Shown here piece after piece: positions 28,382-37,970 of a DNA stretch of 64,000 nt. Within the stretch, counting starts at the first letter, position 1; every line of letters starts with the position of its first letter. Position numbers and translations under genes: made by a program. The notes under the pieces are model-generated. The model was not told the DNA's origin. It saw only the letters and a list, made by a program, of their open reading frames with translations, and searched no databases. Source of the stretch: Pseudanabaena sp. PCC 6802 (GTDB lineage Bacteria > Cyanobacteriota > Cyanobacteriia > Pseudanabaenales > Pseudanabaenaceae); assembly GCF_000332175.1 (NCBI RefSeq), contig NZ_KB235914.1, forward strand, positions 1,489,368-1,553,367, written 5' to 3'.

Positions 28382-29518
28382 GTGATCCACAAAACTCAGA
28401 TACAGAAAGCGCGATCGCGGCAGCTCTGGCGGCTAGTATCTTTAATTTGCTTAGGTTCAAGTTTAGCCGTTCTGCCAGCTTGCAATTTTAACAGCCCAGC
28501 TAAGCCGTTTAGCAGCGAAGTCAACCCTACAGACTCGGTTGCCAAAGTTACCGAAGTTAAGAGTCGTCCGGTATGGATTCGTTTTCTTAATGCCGATAGC
28601 GAACAATCTGCTACGGTCGGAACCTCGGTCAAACCTGGTGAGGTCATTCGCACCGAAGAGGCGGCGCGCGTCCAAATTCACCTGCTCAGCGGCGACCTGG
28701 TTCGCGTTGAGGGTGAATCATCGTTGAAGATCGCTAAAAAAGATACTGTCAATCTTGATAAGGGGCAATTACTTGCCTGGTCAGCCCCCGATCGCTCCTC
28801 TCCCACGCAGATCGAAACTCCTTTTGGCATTGTTTCCTTGAAAAACACAACTGTATTCATCGATATTCCGAAGGATGCCGCCAAAGATAGAGTTATTCTG
28901 GCTTTACAGGGTAATGTCGAAGTCAAACTTAATAGTGGCTCCGTGCCCATTAACCTCAAACAAGGGCAAGAGCTGACAATTAAGTCAGATGGCACGGTCT
29001 CAAAACCCAAAGACCTTGATGTGGCAGCGGTTGAAAAGAAATTCGCCAAGAGCAGGTTGATCTATGGCTTTGATAGTCGTTTAGAGAGCTTAGCGGCGAT
29101 CGAGTCGCGCTATACAATCTCCTCCAATACAACTGAAACTGATAAAGTCCCCTACAGTAGAAAGAAGAAGACAGCACCTGCTCCAGCCAATAATCCACCA
29201 CAAGCTAGTAACACTCCTCAAGAGACTGCTCCTGAGCCCTACAGACCGCCAGCGCGGTACGAAGCTCCCAGAAGAGATCCCGAACCGCCCCCGCAAACCA
29301 CCACTCGTCGCTCTGATCCAGAGCCACAAGCTGACCCGCTAGCCGTACCGCGCCGCGCCGAACCAGCCGCACCACAAGCGGCAGAACCACCACCTCAGCC
29401 AGTTCAACCTGAGGTAGCTCCGGCTCCTCTAGAACCACCGCCTCTACCAGTTCAACCCGAGGCTCCGCCACCGCAGGCAGCTCCCACACCAGCACCCGAA
29501 GAACCCAGGACACCTTAG
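28382..29518 (+). CDS. FecR-domain lipoprotein with Pro-rich tail
   Basis: 378 residues from a GTG. A basic N-terminus and hydrophobic stretch end in lipobox LPAC (Cys about 35). A FecR-like domain covers about 60-200 (VKPGEVIRTEEAARVQIHLL, then LDKGQLLAW, TPFGIVSLKNTTVFI). The last 130 residues are rich in Pro, Ala and Glu and likely disordered or wall-spanning. FecR domains in such proteins are usually structural or sensory in the periplasm; no FecI sigma factor is nearby. Tail-to-tail with the TPR gene, one base apart. Confidence 0.82.
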   Translation: MIHKTQIQKARSRQLWRLVSLICLGSSLAVLPACNFNSPAKPFSSEVNPTDSVAKVTEVKSRPVWIRFLNADSEQSATVGTSVKPGEVIRTEEAARVQIHLLSGDLVRVEGESSLKIAKKDTVNLDKGQLLAWSAPDRSSPTQIETPFGIVSLKNTTVFIDIPKDAAKDRVILALQGNVEVKLNSGSVPINLKQGQELTIKSDGTVSKPKDLDVAAVEKKFAKSRLIYGFDSRLESLAAIESRYTISSNTTETDKVPYSRKKKTAPAPANNPPQASNTPQETAPEPYRPPARYEAPRRDPEPPPQTTTRRSDPEPQADPLAVPRRAEPAAPQAAEPPPQPVQPEVAPAPLEPPPLPVQPEAPPPQAAPTPAPEEPRTP

Positions 29519-29519
29519 T

Positions 29520-31520
29520 CTATGGCTGACGATATGCGCTTAGAGCGATCAGCACCTCACGAAATACGCTTTGCCAATCTCCAGCGCGGGGTTGGCGAAA
29601 TAAGCGCATGGTATGAGGATACCAAGGACTATCCTGGCGCTCTAGCAACCAGCGCCAATCAGATGCAAAGGGAAGCAATACCCAGGTTGGTTTACCCATT
29701 GCGCCTGCTAGATGCACTATAGATGTGTCCACAGAAATCACCAGATCTAGTCGATCTATCATCGCCGCCGTGTCGGCAAAGTCGTCGATGCGATCGCTGA
29801 GGTCGGTAATAATTTGCGCGTCAGGCTCGTCGCTGAGATAGTCGTACAAGTCCGCCACATCCTTTCCCACCTGAAGGCTGTAAAAGCTAACTCCAGGCAC
29901 TCTCAAAAGTTCGACAAAATAAGCAAGGGGACACGATCTTTTTTTATAGTCCTTAAGCAGAGCGATCGTTTCATCCTTATAGCCACTTGCCCAAGTAATT
30001 CCTACTTTGATGCGATCGGAGTAGAAAATCTGTAGATGAGGATAATCGTCGGGATGTGACTTGGGAAGTGCCTGAAGATAAGGGATTTGATTGGGAACTG
30101 TTGCTAAGGTGGTGCCGAGAATTCTTGGCAGGCTCATAAAGTGCGCGTAAACATCAAACGCTGGCAACTCTGAGCTTGTTTCTACTAGTTGCTCAATGCG
30201 ATCGCAGGTCGAAAACAATTTCATGAGGGCGGCAGGACACTGTACGACGATCCGTCCACCGCATGCAGCCACCAATGGCACGTAGCGCACGAATTGAATC
30301 ATGTCACCAAAGCCCTGCTCCGCTACGAGCAAAATTGTCTTACCCACCAAAGACGAGCCATCCCAAAGCGGTTGGGTAAAACCAGGTGGCGACATAAAGT
30401 CGCTCTCCCAACGATATTCGTATTCCACCCATCCTCGTTCGAAATCGCCCAATTTTAACAAAGCTAATGCCTTATTCCAGCGGGCATTGACATGATTTGG
30501 ATTAATTGCGATAGCTTTGTCATAGCAGGCGATCGCATTCTCCACCTGATTCTGTACGTAGAGAATCAACCCGAGGTTATTGTGCGCCTCTGGGAATTCT
30601 GGATTCAGCGCCAGAGCTTTATGACAATACTCCAAAGCTTTTTTAAGATTGCCAGTCAGAAACGAGGTATTCGCTAAGTTGCAATAAGCACCGGCAAATT
30701 CTGGCTTTAGCTCGATCGATGTTTGCAAACATTTTATCGCCTCCTCATACTCGCCTTTTTGCGCTAGGGCATCCCCGAGGTTGCACCAGACCTCTGCTTG
30801 ATGGGCATTTAATCTCAGTGCTGTGCGGTAAGTAGTGATCGCGCGCTCGTGTTGGCGCAGTTTCATATACGCTAACCCCAATCCCTCATGAGCTTTAGCA
30901 TATTTAGGATCGAGAGCGATCGCGCCCTGGTAAGCCGTCACCGCGCGCTCGTATTCACCTTGTTGTGTCAGGACATTACCTAAGTTAAAACTAGCTTGGG
31001 CATCATGGGAGTCTAGCTCCAGGACGCGTTGGTAGCTGGTCGCAGATGCTTCTAAATTGCCCAGATCGCGGAAGATGCACCCCAAATCGAAATAGGCGTT
31101 TGGATCGTCAGGACGCAATTGCAGTACTATGTTGTAGGTTTGGATTGCCTTCTCAAAGTTGCCCTGTTGCGCGAGACTGCTAGCCAGCATAAATAGAAAT
31201 TCCACCTTTTGGGGTTCCAAGTTAACTGCCTGCTCGTAGGCAGCGATCGCTGCGTCTAGCTGCCCCAATTCCCGCAGCACGTTACCCAACCCATAATGAG
31301 CCAGCGCAGAGTCTCGGTCAATTGCCAAACCACGTCGGTAACTTTGCACTGCTGCTTCGAGTTGGCTCAGTTTGCGAAAAGTCACGCCCAAATTAAAATA
31401 AGCATTGGCATGTTGAGGATTCAGAGCGATCGCCCTCTGATAGCTCGCAACTGCCTCATTCAGCTTGCCACGAGCAACCAGTGAATTAGCTATATTAAAC
31501 TGTGCATCAGCGTCGTCCAT
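29520..31520 (-). CDS. TPR protein with glycosyltransferase-like C-terminus
   Basis: 666 residues. About ten tetratricopeptide repeats fill residues 1-360 (repeated pattern A..NLG..L...G....A...Y..AI.L.P). The C-terminal 300 residues resemble the ADP-heptose/O-GlcNAc transferase GT-B fold seen behind TPRs: ILLVAEQGFGDMIQFVRY, VGITWASGYKDE and VDTSIVHLAGAMGKPTWVLL. Likely a cytoplasmic glycosyltransferase whose TPRs bind the acceptor; the sugar and acceptor are unknown. Divergent from the sulfotransferase gene, 42 nt apart, so the promoters overlap. Confidence 0.88.
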   Translation of the reverse strand: MDDADAQFNIANSLVARGKLNEAVASYQRAIALNPQHANAYFNLGVTFRKLSQLEAAVQSYRRGLAIDRDSALAHYGLGNVLRELGQLDAAIAAYEQAVNLEPQKVEFLFMLASSLAQQGNFEKAIQTYNIVLQLRPDDPNAYFDLGCIFRDLGNLEASATSYQRVLELDSHDAQASFNLGNVLTQQGEYERAVTAYQGAIALDPKYAKAHEGLGLAYMKLRQHERAITTYRTALRLNAHQAEVWCNLGDALAQKGEYEEAIKCLQTSIELKPEFAGAYCNLANTSFLTGNLKKALEYCHKALALNPEFPEAHNNLGLILYVQNQVENAIACYDKAIAINPNHVNARWNKALALLKLGDFERGWVEYEYRWESDFMSPPGFTQPLWDGSSLVGKTILLVAEQGFGDMIQFVRYVPLVAACGGRIVVQCPAALMKLFSTCDRIEQLVETSSELPAFDVYAHFMSLPRILGTTLATVPNQIPYLQALPKSHPDDYPHLQIFYSDRIKVGITWASGYKDETIALLKDYKKRSCPLAYFVELLRVPGVSFYSLQVGKDVADLYDYLSDEPDAQIITDLSDRIDDFADTAAMIDRLDLVISVDTSIVHLAGAMGKPTWVLLPFASDWRWLLERQDSPWYPHTMRLFRQPRAGDWQSVFREVLIALSAYRQP

Positions 31521-31562
31521 ATCTCTGCTCTACTTTCCCAGATCTACCTAACCTAACAAGCC

Positions 31563-32483
31563 ATGCTCGTCAATTTTCTCATCGTCGGCACCCAAAAAGG
31601 AGGGACGACCGCATTAGCTCAGTTTCTATCAAACCACCCCCAGATTTGTATAGCCCCCGCCAAAGAGGTTCACTTCTTCGACTACGACCAAAACTATCAA
31701 ACCACTCACCCTACCTGGCTGGGCGTTCCACCTCATCTCCTGCCCCCAGTTAAGCATTTGCGCAATAATCTTGGTACCAAGCCCAGGCATTCCGCGCAAA
31801 TGCTTAACCCCTCCGATCCTTCCGATATCCCCGATATTTGCGATATCCCCAACCCCCAACCCCCAACCCCCACGGATCGCTACCACAGCTTCTTCCCCAA
31901 CTACACCAACCAACCTGCCGTCGGCGAAGCAACTCCCATCTACATGTATTTCCCCTGGATTGCCGATCGCATTAAAGCCTACAATCCCAACATGAAGCTG
32001 ATCGTTCTGCTGCGCCATCCCGTAGAACGCGCCTACTCTCACTACCAAATGGAACGAGCTAGAGGTTGGGAGTGGCTGCCTTTTCCTTTAGCAATCCGCT
32101 TTGAAGCATTGCGGTTGCGCATCGCTAAGATCGCAGAGAAATATGACAAGCCAGAGCGATCGGGGTTAAGAACCCATTCCTATAGCGATCGCGGCTTTTA
32201 TGCGCGACAAATCCACCACTTGCTACGCTATTTTCCCAGAGAGCAAATGCTCGTACTCCTCAACGAAGACCTCCAGAAACACCACCACCAAACCCTGAAG
32301 CGCGTCTATCAATTTCTCAATGTTGACAGTAATATCATCCCTCCCGAGCCAGAGCGAGTCTTAAGCGGTAACTATCAACCCATGTCTCAACGAGATAGAA
32401 ATTATCTACTGCGACTATACGATCGCGAAGTCGATACCCTGGCTAAATTCTTAGAATTAGATTTAAGCGATTGGAAGACCTGA
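31563..32483 (+). CDS. Sulfotransferase domain protein with in-frame palindromic insert
   Basis: 306 residues. 5'-PAPS loop TQKGGTTAL (about 9-17), 3'-phosphate site VLLRHPVERAYSHY (about 147-160), and a conserved C-terminal half (GFYARQIHHLLRYFP, VLSGNYQPMS). Such enzymes transfer sulfate from PAPS to carbohydrate or other hydroxyls, often on exopolysaccharide. Between VPPHLLPP and YHSFFPN lies about 45 residues of odd composition (rich in Pro, Asp, Ile) encoded by a palindrome and short C-rich repeats; other family members usually run directly across this point. The active-site regions flank the insert, so function may be kept. Confidence 0.87.
   Translation: MLVNFLIVGTQKGGTTALAQFLSNHPQICIAPAKEVHFFDYDQNYQTTHPTWLGVPPHLLPPVKHLRNNLGTKPRHSAQMLNPSDPSDIPDICDIPNPQPPTPTDRYHSFFPNYTNQPAVGEATPIYMYFPWIADRIKAYNPNMKLIVLLRHPVERAYSHYQMERARGWEWLPFPLAIRFEALRLRIAKIAEKYDKPERSGLRTHSYSDRGFYARQIHHLLRYFPREQMLVLLNEDLQKHHHQTLKRVYQFLNVDSNIIPPEPERVLSGNYQPMSQRDRNYLLRLYDREVDTLAKFLELDLSDWKT
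31749..31808. repeat. Palindromic insert inside the sulfotransferase gene
   Basis: A perfect 15-bp inverted repeat (GTTAAGCATTTGCGC at 31749-31763; GCGCAAATGCTTAAC at 31794-31808) encloses a second palindrome, CTTGGTACCAAG. It is followed to about 31880 by short repeats of CCGATATC and CCCCCAA. The reading frame stays open through all of it. Confidence 0.8.
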
Positions 32484-32770
32484 ACGCTTTGGGGTAGGGG
32501 ATTATAAGCGATCGTAACTTGGATCTGTAAACTGCTGAAACCTGCAACATTTAAAGGTTAAGGTTATGTTATCTTGACAATGCAAGGTGGTAAGTTCTCA
32601 GTTTAAAAACATGTTCTAGGTACGCTTACAGGTACCCGTACAAATATCTCCTGGCGGCAACAACGCAACGGAATTGTCGTCTTAGTAGGTAATGTGCGAA
32701 TGGATAAAGTGCGAAATAGAAGACCAGGCAGAACTTGTGAACTCAAAAATTGAGAGGAAGGGCAACTAAA

Positions 32771-34327
32771 ATGGCAATTTTTATAGGAACCGACGCTAAC
32801 GACAGTTATTTAGCAACTACCGAAGGCGATAACGCTAGAGGTGCCAGAGGCAATGACACTCTGATCGGCAACAGCGGCAGAGATACGCTCAATGGCAATG
32901 CGGACAACGACCTTTTGTTTGCAGATAGCTTAACTCAAACCGCAGGTGGCAACGACAGCCTTTTTGGCGGTCAAGGGGCTGACACCCTGGTAGGCGCTCG
33001 TTTTGGCTTCAGTGCTGACAGCCTCGGCGGTAACAGAGGCGAAGATTTGCTGATCGCTTCTACCAATGGTGGTAACACCCTGTTTGGCGGTCAAGGTAAT
33101 GACACGATCTACGGTAGTGTCGCCAACTCCAACACCATGAACGGTGACATTGGCGATGATGTGGTAATTGCTGGTAACGGTAGCGATCGCATGTTGGGTG
33201 CGGATGGCAACGACACCCTAATAGGCGGCGCGGGCAGCAACGATATGTTTGGTGGGACTGGCAACGACCAGTTCCAATTCTTCACCGCTGTACCGCAAGA
33301 TCTGGTTGCGTTTACGGGCGCGGAACAAGTAGTCAGAAGTAGAGGTGGCTTCGGTGGTTCTGACACCATCTTCGACTTCTCTACCGGCGACACAATTTCC
33401 ATTTCCCAACTAGACCGCAATGCTACGGTTAGCATCACTACCAACTCAGCTGGGGCAGCGGTAATTACCATTGCCGGCACGGCTAGCGATGGCACGCCTG
33501 CCAACCAAACGATTACGGTTGTGGGTGCGAGCAGAGATGCACTATTGGCTCCTGGCGCGCAGTTATTCGCCATCAACGGCAGTTTCATCACTACCAATGA
33601 CACGGTCAACTCTGGCGATACATCTGTCTTTACGGTTGGCAACGGTCAACCTGGGGGCAATATCAGAGGTAAGAGCCTGGTGGGCAGTCCTGTGGCAGAT
33701 TCCTTTACGGATGACCCTGCCGCTGCCACTACCGCCGCTGGCATTCAGCTAGTCACGACTGTCAACGACGACACGCTAGCTGGTAATGAAGGCGACGACT
33801 TTATGTTTGGCAGTGCTGGCAATGACAGCATCAATGGTGGCGACAGTTCCCTCGATCCTTTGTCAGGCGATCGCAATAATACAGCTTCTGGAGTTGGCGA
33901 TACCCTCATCGGCGGTCAAGGTTTTGATACGTTGACTGGTGGATCTGGTTCGGACAACTTCGTCCTCGATATCTTCCAACCTGGCATCATCGATACGATT
34001 ACGGACTACAAACCCGTGACCGAATTTGACAACATCTTAATTAGTGCAGCGGGCTTTGGCGGTTCGCTGATCGCCGGACAGACTGCTTCTGGCGCAGCGC
34101 CTGCACAGTTCCAAGCCTTTCTTGGAGCAGGTGGTGTGGAAGGATCGAACTCTACGATCAATGCTGCAACGATTGGCACCTCAGCGTTTTACTACGACAC
34201 CGTAGGCGGCGGTCTCTACTATGACGTTGATGGTGGTGGCACTGGTACGGTCTACACGCAGGTGGCCCAGATTAATCCTCAGTTTGGTAATGCCTTTGCG
34301 ATTAATCAACTCGTAATCGTTGCTTAG
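32771..34327 (+). CDS. RTX-type calcium-binding protein
   Basis: 518 residues from the ATG at 32771 (MAIFIGTDANDSY); the open frame begins seven codons earlier. Repeated GGxGxDxLxG nonapeptides occur in residues 25-180 (GNSGRDTLNGN, GGQGNDTIYGS, GADGNDTLIGG) and 340-410, separated by an FDFSTGD region. A hydrophobic C-terminal end (AINQLVIVA) resembles RTX secretion tails. Predicted to be secreted by a type I system and to fold on binding calcium outside the cell. No ABC exporter is in the window. The 287-bp upstream gap has a TTGACA at 32574 and no gene. Confidence 0.88.
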   Translation: MAIFIGTDANDSYLATTEGDNARGARGNDTLIGNSGRDTLNGNADNDLLFADSLTQTAGGNDSLFGGQGADTLVGARFGFSADSLGGNRGEDLLIASTNGGNTLFGGQGNDTIYGSVANSNTMNGDIGDDVVIAGNGSDRMLGADGNDTLIGGAGSNDMFGGTGNDQFQFFTAVPQDLVAFTGAEQVVRSRGGFGGSDTIFDFSTGDTISISQLDRNATVSITTNSAGAAVITIAGTASDGTPANQTITVVGASRDALLAPGAQLFAINGSFITTNDTVNSGDTSVFTVGNGQPGGNIRGKSLVGSPVADSFTDDPAAATTAAGIQLVTTVNDDTLAGNEGDDFMFGSAGNDSINGGDSSLDPLSGDRNNTASGVGDTLIGGQGFDTLTGGSGSDNFVLDIFQPGIIDTITDYKPVTEFDNILISAAGFGGSLIAGQTASGAAPAQFQAFLGAGGVEGSNSTINAATIGTSAFYYDTVGGGLYYDVDGGGTGTVYTQVAQINPQFGNAFAINQLVIVA

Positions 34328-34367
34328 TCAGGTAAGCGCACTGTCAAGTAGCTTTGCAGCTTAGATA

Positions 34368-34400
34368 GAAAAAGAGGTGGATCGTCACCACCTCTTTTTT
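34368..34400 (+). terminator. Rho-independent terminator of the RTX gene
   Basis: Stem AAAGAGGTGG / CCACCTCTTT with a short loop and a terminal run of Ts, 40 bp after the RTX stop codon. Confidence 0.85.
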
Positions 34401-34446
34401 ATAGGTTTGAGCCTTCTTCCTTGTCCAAAAATGTCTAAATCCCCTT

Positions 34447-34803
34447 AGTTAAGAGATCGCTGGTTGATAGGGAATTGATGGCGCGATCGCTCTGTGTTTT
34501 AACTAATAACGTATCGCAAGCTGAATGAGAATTAAAAGGGCGATCGCTTCGCTGTTTTTAACTGGCAACAGATTGCTGGTTGATAGGGAATTAAAATCGC
34601 GATCGCTTTGTGATTTTTAACTGGCAACAGATCGCTGGTTGACAGAGAATCAATGGCGCGATCGCTTTGTTGATGGGATAGGGCGATCGCAAGCTAAGTG
34701 AGAATTAACGGCGCGATCGCCATGTAATTTTACTAGCAACAGATCGCTAGTTGGGAGAGAATTAAAAGGGCGATCGTTTTGTTGATGGGATGGAGCGATC
34801 GCG
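34447..34803. repeat. Degenerate tandem array anchored on GCGATCGC
   Basis: At least six imperfect units combine AACAGATCGCTGGTTGA, GAGAATTAA and GGCGCGATCGCTTTGT, with periods of about 55-85 bp. Each unit carries a HIP1 palindrome or its near-variant. No ORF is present. The next 100 bp up to the neighbouring gene's stop holds nothing recognised. Confidence 0.7.
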
Positions 34804-34902
34804 GCTGACAAAAAATGCGATTTCGAGGGTGCTCGCTTCAATAGCCGGGATCGTTATCGATTGACTCCACCTCGCAATGCAGGGCTATCATATTCTTTGC
34901 AT

Positions 34903-35706
34903 TTACCCGCGCCTCCATTTTGTGTATAGTTTGGTGATATCAGTTTTCCATAGAGAATCAGGGGCTAAGTCAGTCGGCATTGACTTTATTAGATTTAGTC
35001 TAACCTCAGAGATAGAGCTTTCTATTTGATTTTTTGGGATCTGTAATCTTCTTTTCTCTAATTCCTCATTATAAAAGGAGAAATTTTGTTCGTTCCATCT
35101 TAATTCATTTTGCCATTCCAGCTTTCTTGTTAGTTTCTGTTTTGGAGCATTTAGTTCATATGTATAGTCGAGTAAGATAGCAAGTTTGTTCGCATTACCC
35201 CTACCAACAAATTGATAATTTGCCTTCAATTCATGCGTGTGATTCCCTGCAGAAAAAGCTTCGACATATCTCGTGGTCTCAATAAGGATGGGAACAAATC
35301 TACCATTGTGCCAGCCGAAAATAGTAAGAAGATCTTGACTGATGCCAGTACCCTTGGCTCCTTCAAGATCGTTAATTATCAAAAACACCCTTCCATCTCC
35401 AATTAAATCTTCGAAAGAAATCCTCGCACGACCATACCACGATGGAATTACAAATTCTGTCACTTTGTGAAATTCGCCGAGACCGTTGCGATCGTAGATG
35501 TTTAGTATCACTGAACGTTTATAAAAAGCTCTTTGCGTGTATACTCCTTCATGTTCTCGCTCTTCAATCACACAGTTTGTCAGCGCATTATTTTTTAGCT
35601 TGAGTATTTTGCACCCACCTTTCAAAGCCTCAGCTTCGTTTTTAAAGCTATTGGGGATTTTATTGTTTATAGGAGTTTTGTTCTTTACCTGACTATAGGT
35701 TTGCAT
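34903..35706 (-). CDS. Uncharacterised protein at IS border
   Basis: 267 residues, not recognised. It is rich in Asn, Lys and Glu with moderate beta character (for example VTEFVIPSWYGRARISFEDL and DGRVFLIINDLEG), and has no clear membrane segment or signal peptide. The ATG lies immediately inside the TA target duplication of the IS5-family element, and the frame stays open into the sequence beyond the element, so the true N-terminus or promoter may have been removed by the insertion. HIP1 sites are rare within it. Whether it is still expressed is unknown. Confidence 0.6.
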   Translation of the reverse strand: MQTYSQVKNKTPINNKIPNSFKNEAEALKGGCKILKLKNNALTNCVIEEREHEGVYTQRAFYKRSVILNIYDRNGLGEFHKVTEFVIPSWYGRARISFEDLIGDGRVFLIINDLEGAKGTGISQDLLTIFGWHNGRFVPILIETTRYVEAFSAGNHTHELKANYQFVGRGNANKLAILLDYTYELNAPKQKLTRKLEWQNELRWNEQNFSFYNEELEKRRLQIPKNQIESSISEVRLNLIKSMPTDLAPDSLWKTDITKLYTKWRRG

Positions 35707-36508
35707 TAGACCTCTTGCAGATTAGGTTGAGGTTGAGTTGCCAAAGAACCCCAAGATAGGAAAATATCAGGACATAGCAATAACGAAAAAGCGTCCTGAT
35801 GATGAACTATATAATAGCGCAAACCCTACCTGCTGCACACTTTAAGCGTCGATTTGGTATCGAGACTAATACGTTCAAAGCAATTGTGAAAGTGCTTAAA
35901 CCAGAGTGGCGAGCAACGCCAACACCTGGAGCCAAGCCTAAACTCGGACTAGAAGACCGCATATTGGTTGCCTTCGAGTATTGGCGGGAATATCGCACCT
36001 ACTTTCACATCGCCACTAGTTGGGGCATCAGCGAGTCTACAGTTTGTCGAATAGTGCATTGGGTAGAGGAGACTTTAATCCGCTCACGTCGCTTTCGACT
36101 ACCTGGGAAGCGCCAGTTGGTGCGGGGCTTTGGGATACCTACAGTCGCGATCGTTGATGTGACTGAAACTCGCATTGAGCGTCCTAAGCGGCACCAACGT
36201 GCCTTTTATAGCGGCAAACAGAAAGGGCACACGCTCAAATGTCAACTCATAATTGACGCTCTTACTGGGCAGATTATCTGTACGTTTTTCGGCAAGGGGC
36301 GACGGCATGATTTCAAGCTGTTCAAAGCTTCTGGCATCCATTTCCATCCTCAAACCGAGAGTTTGCAGGACAAGGGTTATCAAGGCATCCAGAAACTGCA
36401 TCTCTACTGCCGCTTACCCCACAAGAAACCGAAAGGTGTGAGGTGGACCCCAAAAACTGGACAGGGGGTTAAGCTCTGAACCACACAAAATAATGATAGG
36501 AGTAGTTC

Positions 36509-36826
36509 ATGAGTAACAAACGCAAGCAGTACAATCCGCAATTCAAAGCGAAAGTTGCCCTGGAAGCGATTCGGGGCGAGAAGACCATCTCGGAATTGGT
36601 AAGTCAGTATGAAGTTCATGCAACGCTGATTAACAACTGGAAACGACAGTTGCTGGATGAAGCCATTAGCCTGTTTGAGAAAAGTAGTGGGGCGCATAAA
36701 GCTGATGAGAGCCAACAAGCCGAGATTGACGAGTTATATCGTCAGATCGGACAGTTGAAGGTAGAACGGGATTTTTTAGCCAACAGGTCAGCACAGTTGG
36801 GGTTGAAGAACGCAAAGCCCTGGTAG
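36509..36826 (+). CDS. IS3 transposase OrfA
   Basis: 105 residues. An N-terminal helix-turn-helix (YNPQFKAKVALEAIRGEKTI, SELVSQYEVHATLINNWKRQ) followed by a leucine-zipper-like helix (IGQLKVERDFLA). It binds the IS ends. Its stop overlaps the orfB start by one base, and the orfB frame is open upstream (EERKALVVSDH), as expected when OrfAB is made by programmed -1 frameshifting. Confidence 0.93.
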   Translation: MSNKRKQYNPQFKAKVALEAIRGEKTISELVSQYEVHATLINNWKRQLLDEAISLFEKSSGAHKADESQQAEIDELYRQIGQLKVERDFLANRSAQLGLKNAKPW

Positions 36827-37674
36827 TGTCTGACCATTGTGAACTGAGTATGGTGCGGCAATGCCAATTGCTAGGGATTGCTCGTTCCAGCTTCTACTAT
36901 CAACCGCAAGCACCCACAGAGGAAGAGTTGAGATTGTTAAAGCTGATTGACCAGCAATACTTAGAAACACCATTTTATGGTAGTCGTCGCATGACCGTAG
37001 TGCTGCGCCAACAAGGTCATGAGGTGAATCGCAAACGGGTACAACGGTTGATGCGTCAGTTGGGGATAGCAGCGATTTATCCCAAGCCCCGTTTAAGCCA
37101 GGCACATCCAGAGCATCAGGTATATCCCTATCTGCTGCGTGGATTAGCTATTACCGACGCCAATCAGGTCTGGTGTACTGATATCACCTATTTGCCAGTA
37201 CTGAAAGGGCATTTCTATCTCGTGGCAATGATGGACTGGTACAGTCGGAAAGTCTTGTCTTGGCGGATTTCAAACACCTTAGAAGTAAGGTTTTGCATTG
37301 AAGCCTTGCAGGAGGCAATTGCTCAGTATGGCAGTCCTGAGATTTTTAACTCGGATCGAGGCAGTCAGTTTACCGCAAATGCCTTTACAGGATGTCTGAA
37401 AGCCTCTGGAGTGCAAATCAGCATGGATGGGCGTGGACGGTTTTACGACAACATTTTCATCGAACGGTTGTGGCGATCGCTGAAATACGAGTTGATTTAC
37501 TTAATCGCTTTCGAAGATGGTATTCATTTGAATAAGGAAGTACGAAAATGGTTTAATTGGTATAATCAAGAGCGTCCGCATCAAGCATTGAATTATCGCA
37601 CCCCAGAACTTGTTTACTGGGAAAGGCTTTCAGGTAGTGTCTCCACTGGAGAATCATTTCCTAAAACCACTTGA
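36826..37674 (+). CDS. IS3 transposase OrfB (DDE integrase domain)
   Basis: 282 residues. An HTH_21-like part (ETPFYGSRRMTVVLRQQGHE) precedes the rve core with catalytic residues in WCTDITYLP, FNSDRGSQF and FIERLWRSLKYE (D, D, E). It ends with NWYNQERPHQALNYRTP, typical of IS3. All catalytic residues are present and both ends intact, so this copy may still be mobile. Confidence 0.94.
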   Translation: MSDHCELSMVRQCQLLGIARSSFYYQPQAPTEEELRLLKLIDQQYLETPFYGSRRMTVVLRQQGHEVNRKRVQRLMRQLGIAAIYPKPRLSQAHPEHQVYPYLLRGLAITDANQVWCTDITYLPVLKGHFYLVAMMDWYSRKVLSWRISNTLEVRFCIEALQEAIAQYGSPEIFNSDRGSQFTANAFTGCLKASGVQISMDGRGRFYDNIFIERLWRSLKYELIYLIAFEDGIHLNKEVRKWFNWYNQERPHQALNYRTPELVYWERLSGSVSTGESFPKTT

Positions 37675-37970
37675 TGAGGAAATTAGAGATCTCAATTTCT
37701 CAGAGCTTAGAGATCCCTCAAAGTTGTTCAGGCGATTGGGGCCACTTCAGTGGTCAGCTTACGCCCGAGCAGAAAGCGTTCAACCGCCAACTTGCGCGCC
37801 AACGGGTTGGCATTGAGCATGTTAATCGCCGCTTGAAGATCTTCCGCATCTTATCTGGACGCTATCGCAATCGTCGTCACCGCTTTGGTTTGCGTTGCAA
37901 TCTAATTGCTGGTCTCTACAATTTTGAACGCTCTCAAGGCTCCTCAGTTGGCTAATTTGCAAGAGGTCTA

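Larger units (their letters stand above)
36439..37749 (+). mobile_element. IS3-family insertion sequence, 1311 bp
   Basis: Left end TGAGGTGGACCCCAA and right end (complement) TGAAGTGGCCCCAA, flanked by the 3-bp target duplication GTG (36436-36438 and 37750-37752). It carries orfA and orfB as usual for IS3. Confidence 0.92.
35799..37955 (+). pseudogene. IS5-family transposase, split by the IS3 insertion
   Basis: N-terminal part at 35799-36438 (MMNYIIAQTLPAAHFKRRFG; helix-turn-helix WGISESTVCRIVHWVEE; DDE motifs IVDVTE and ...KGYQG) and C-terminal part from 37753 (GQLTPEQKAFNRQLARQR, RLKIFRILSGRYRNRR) to 37955. Joining AAAGGTG to GTCAGC across the IS3 restores KPKG-GQLTP in frame. The first part now runs into IS3 end sequence and stops, so the protein is inactive. 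Confidence 0.9.
35709..37968 (+). mobile_element. IS5-family element interrupted by an IS3 element
   Basis: Inverted ends GACCTCTTGCA.ATTAG (35709 onward) and the mirror at 37968, flanked by TA at 35707-35708 and 37969-37970. Removing the nested IS3 (1311 bp plus 3-bp duplication) leaves 946 bp, normal for an IS5/IS427-type element. The TA duplication and end sequence fit that group. Confidence 0.9.
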
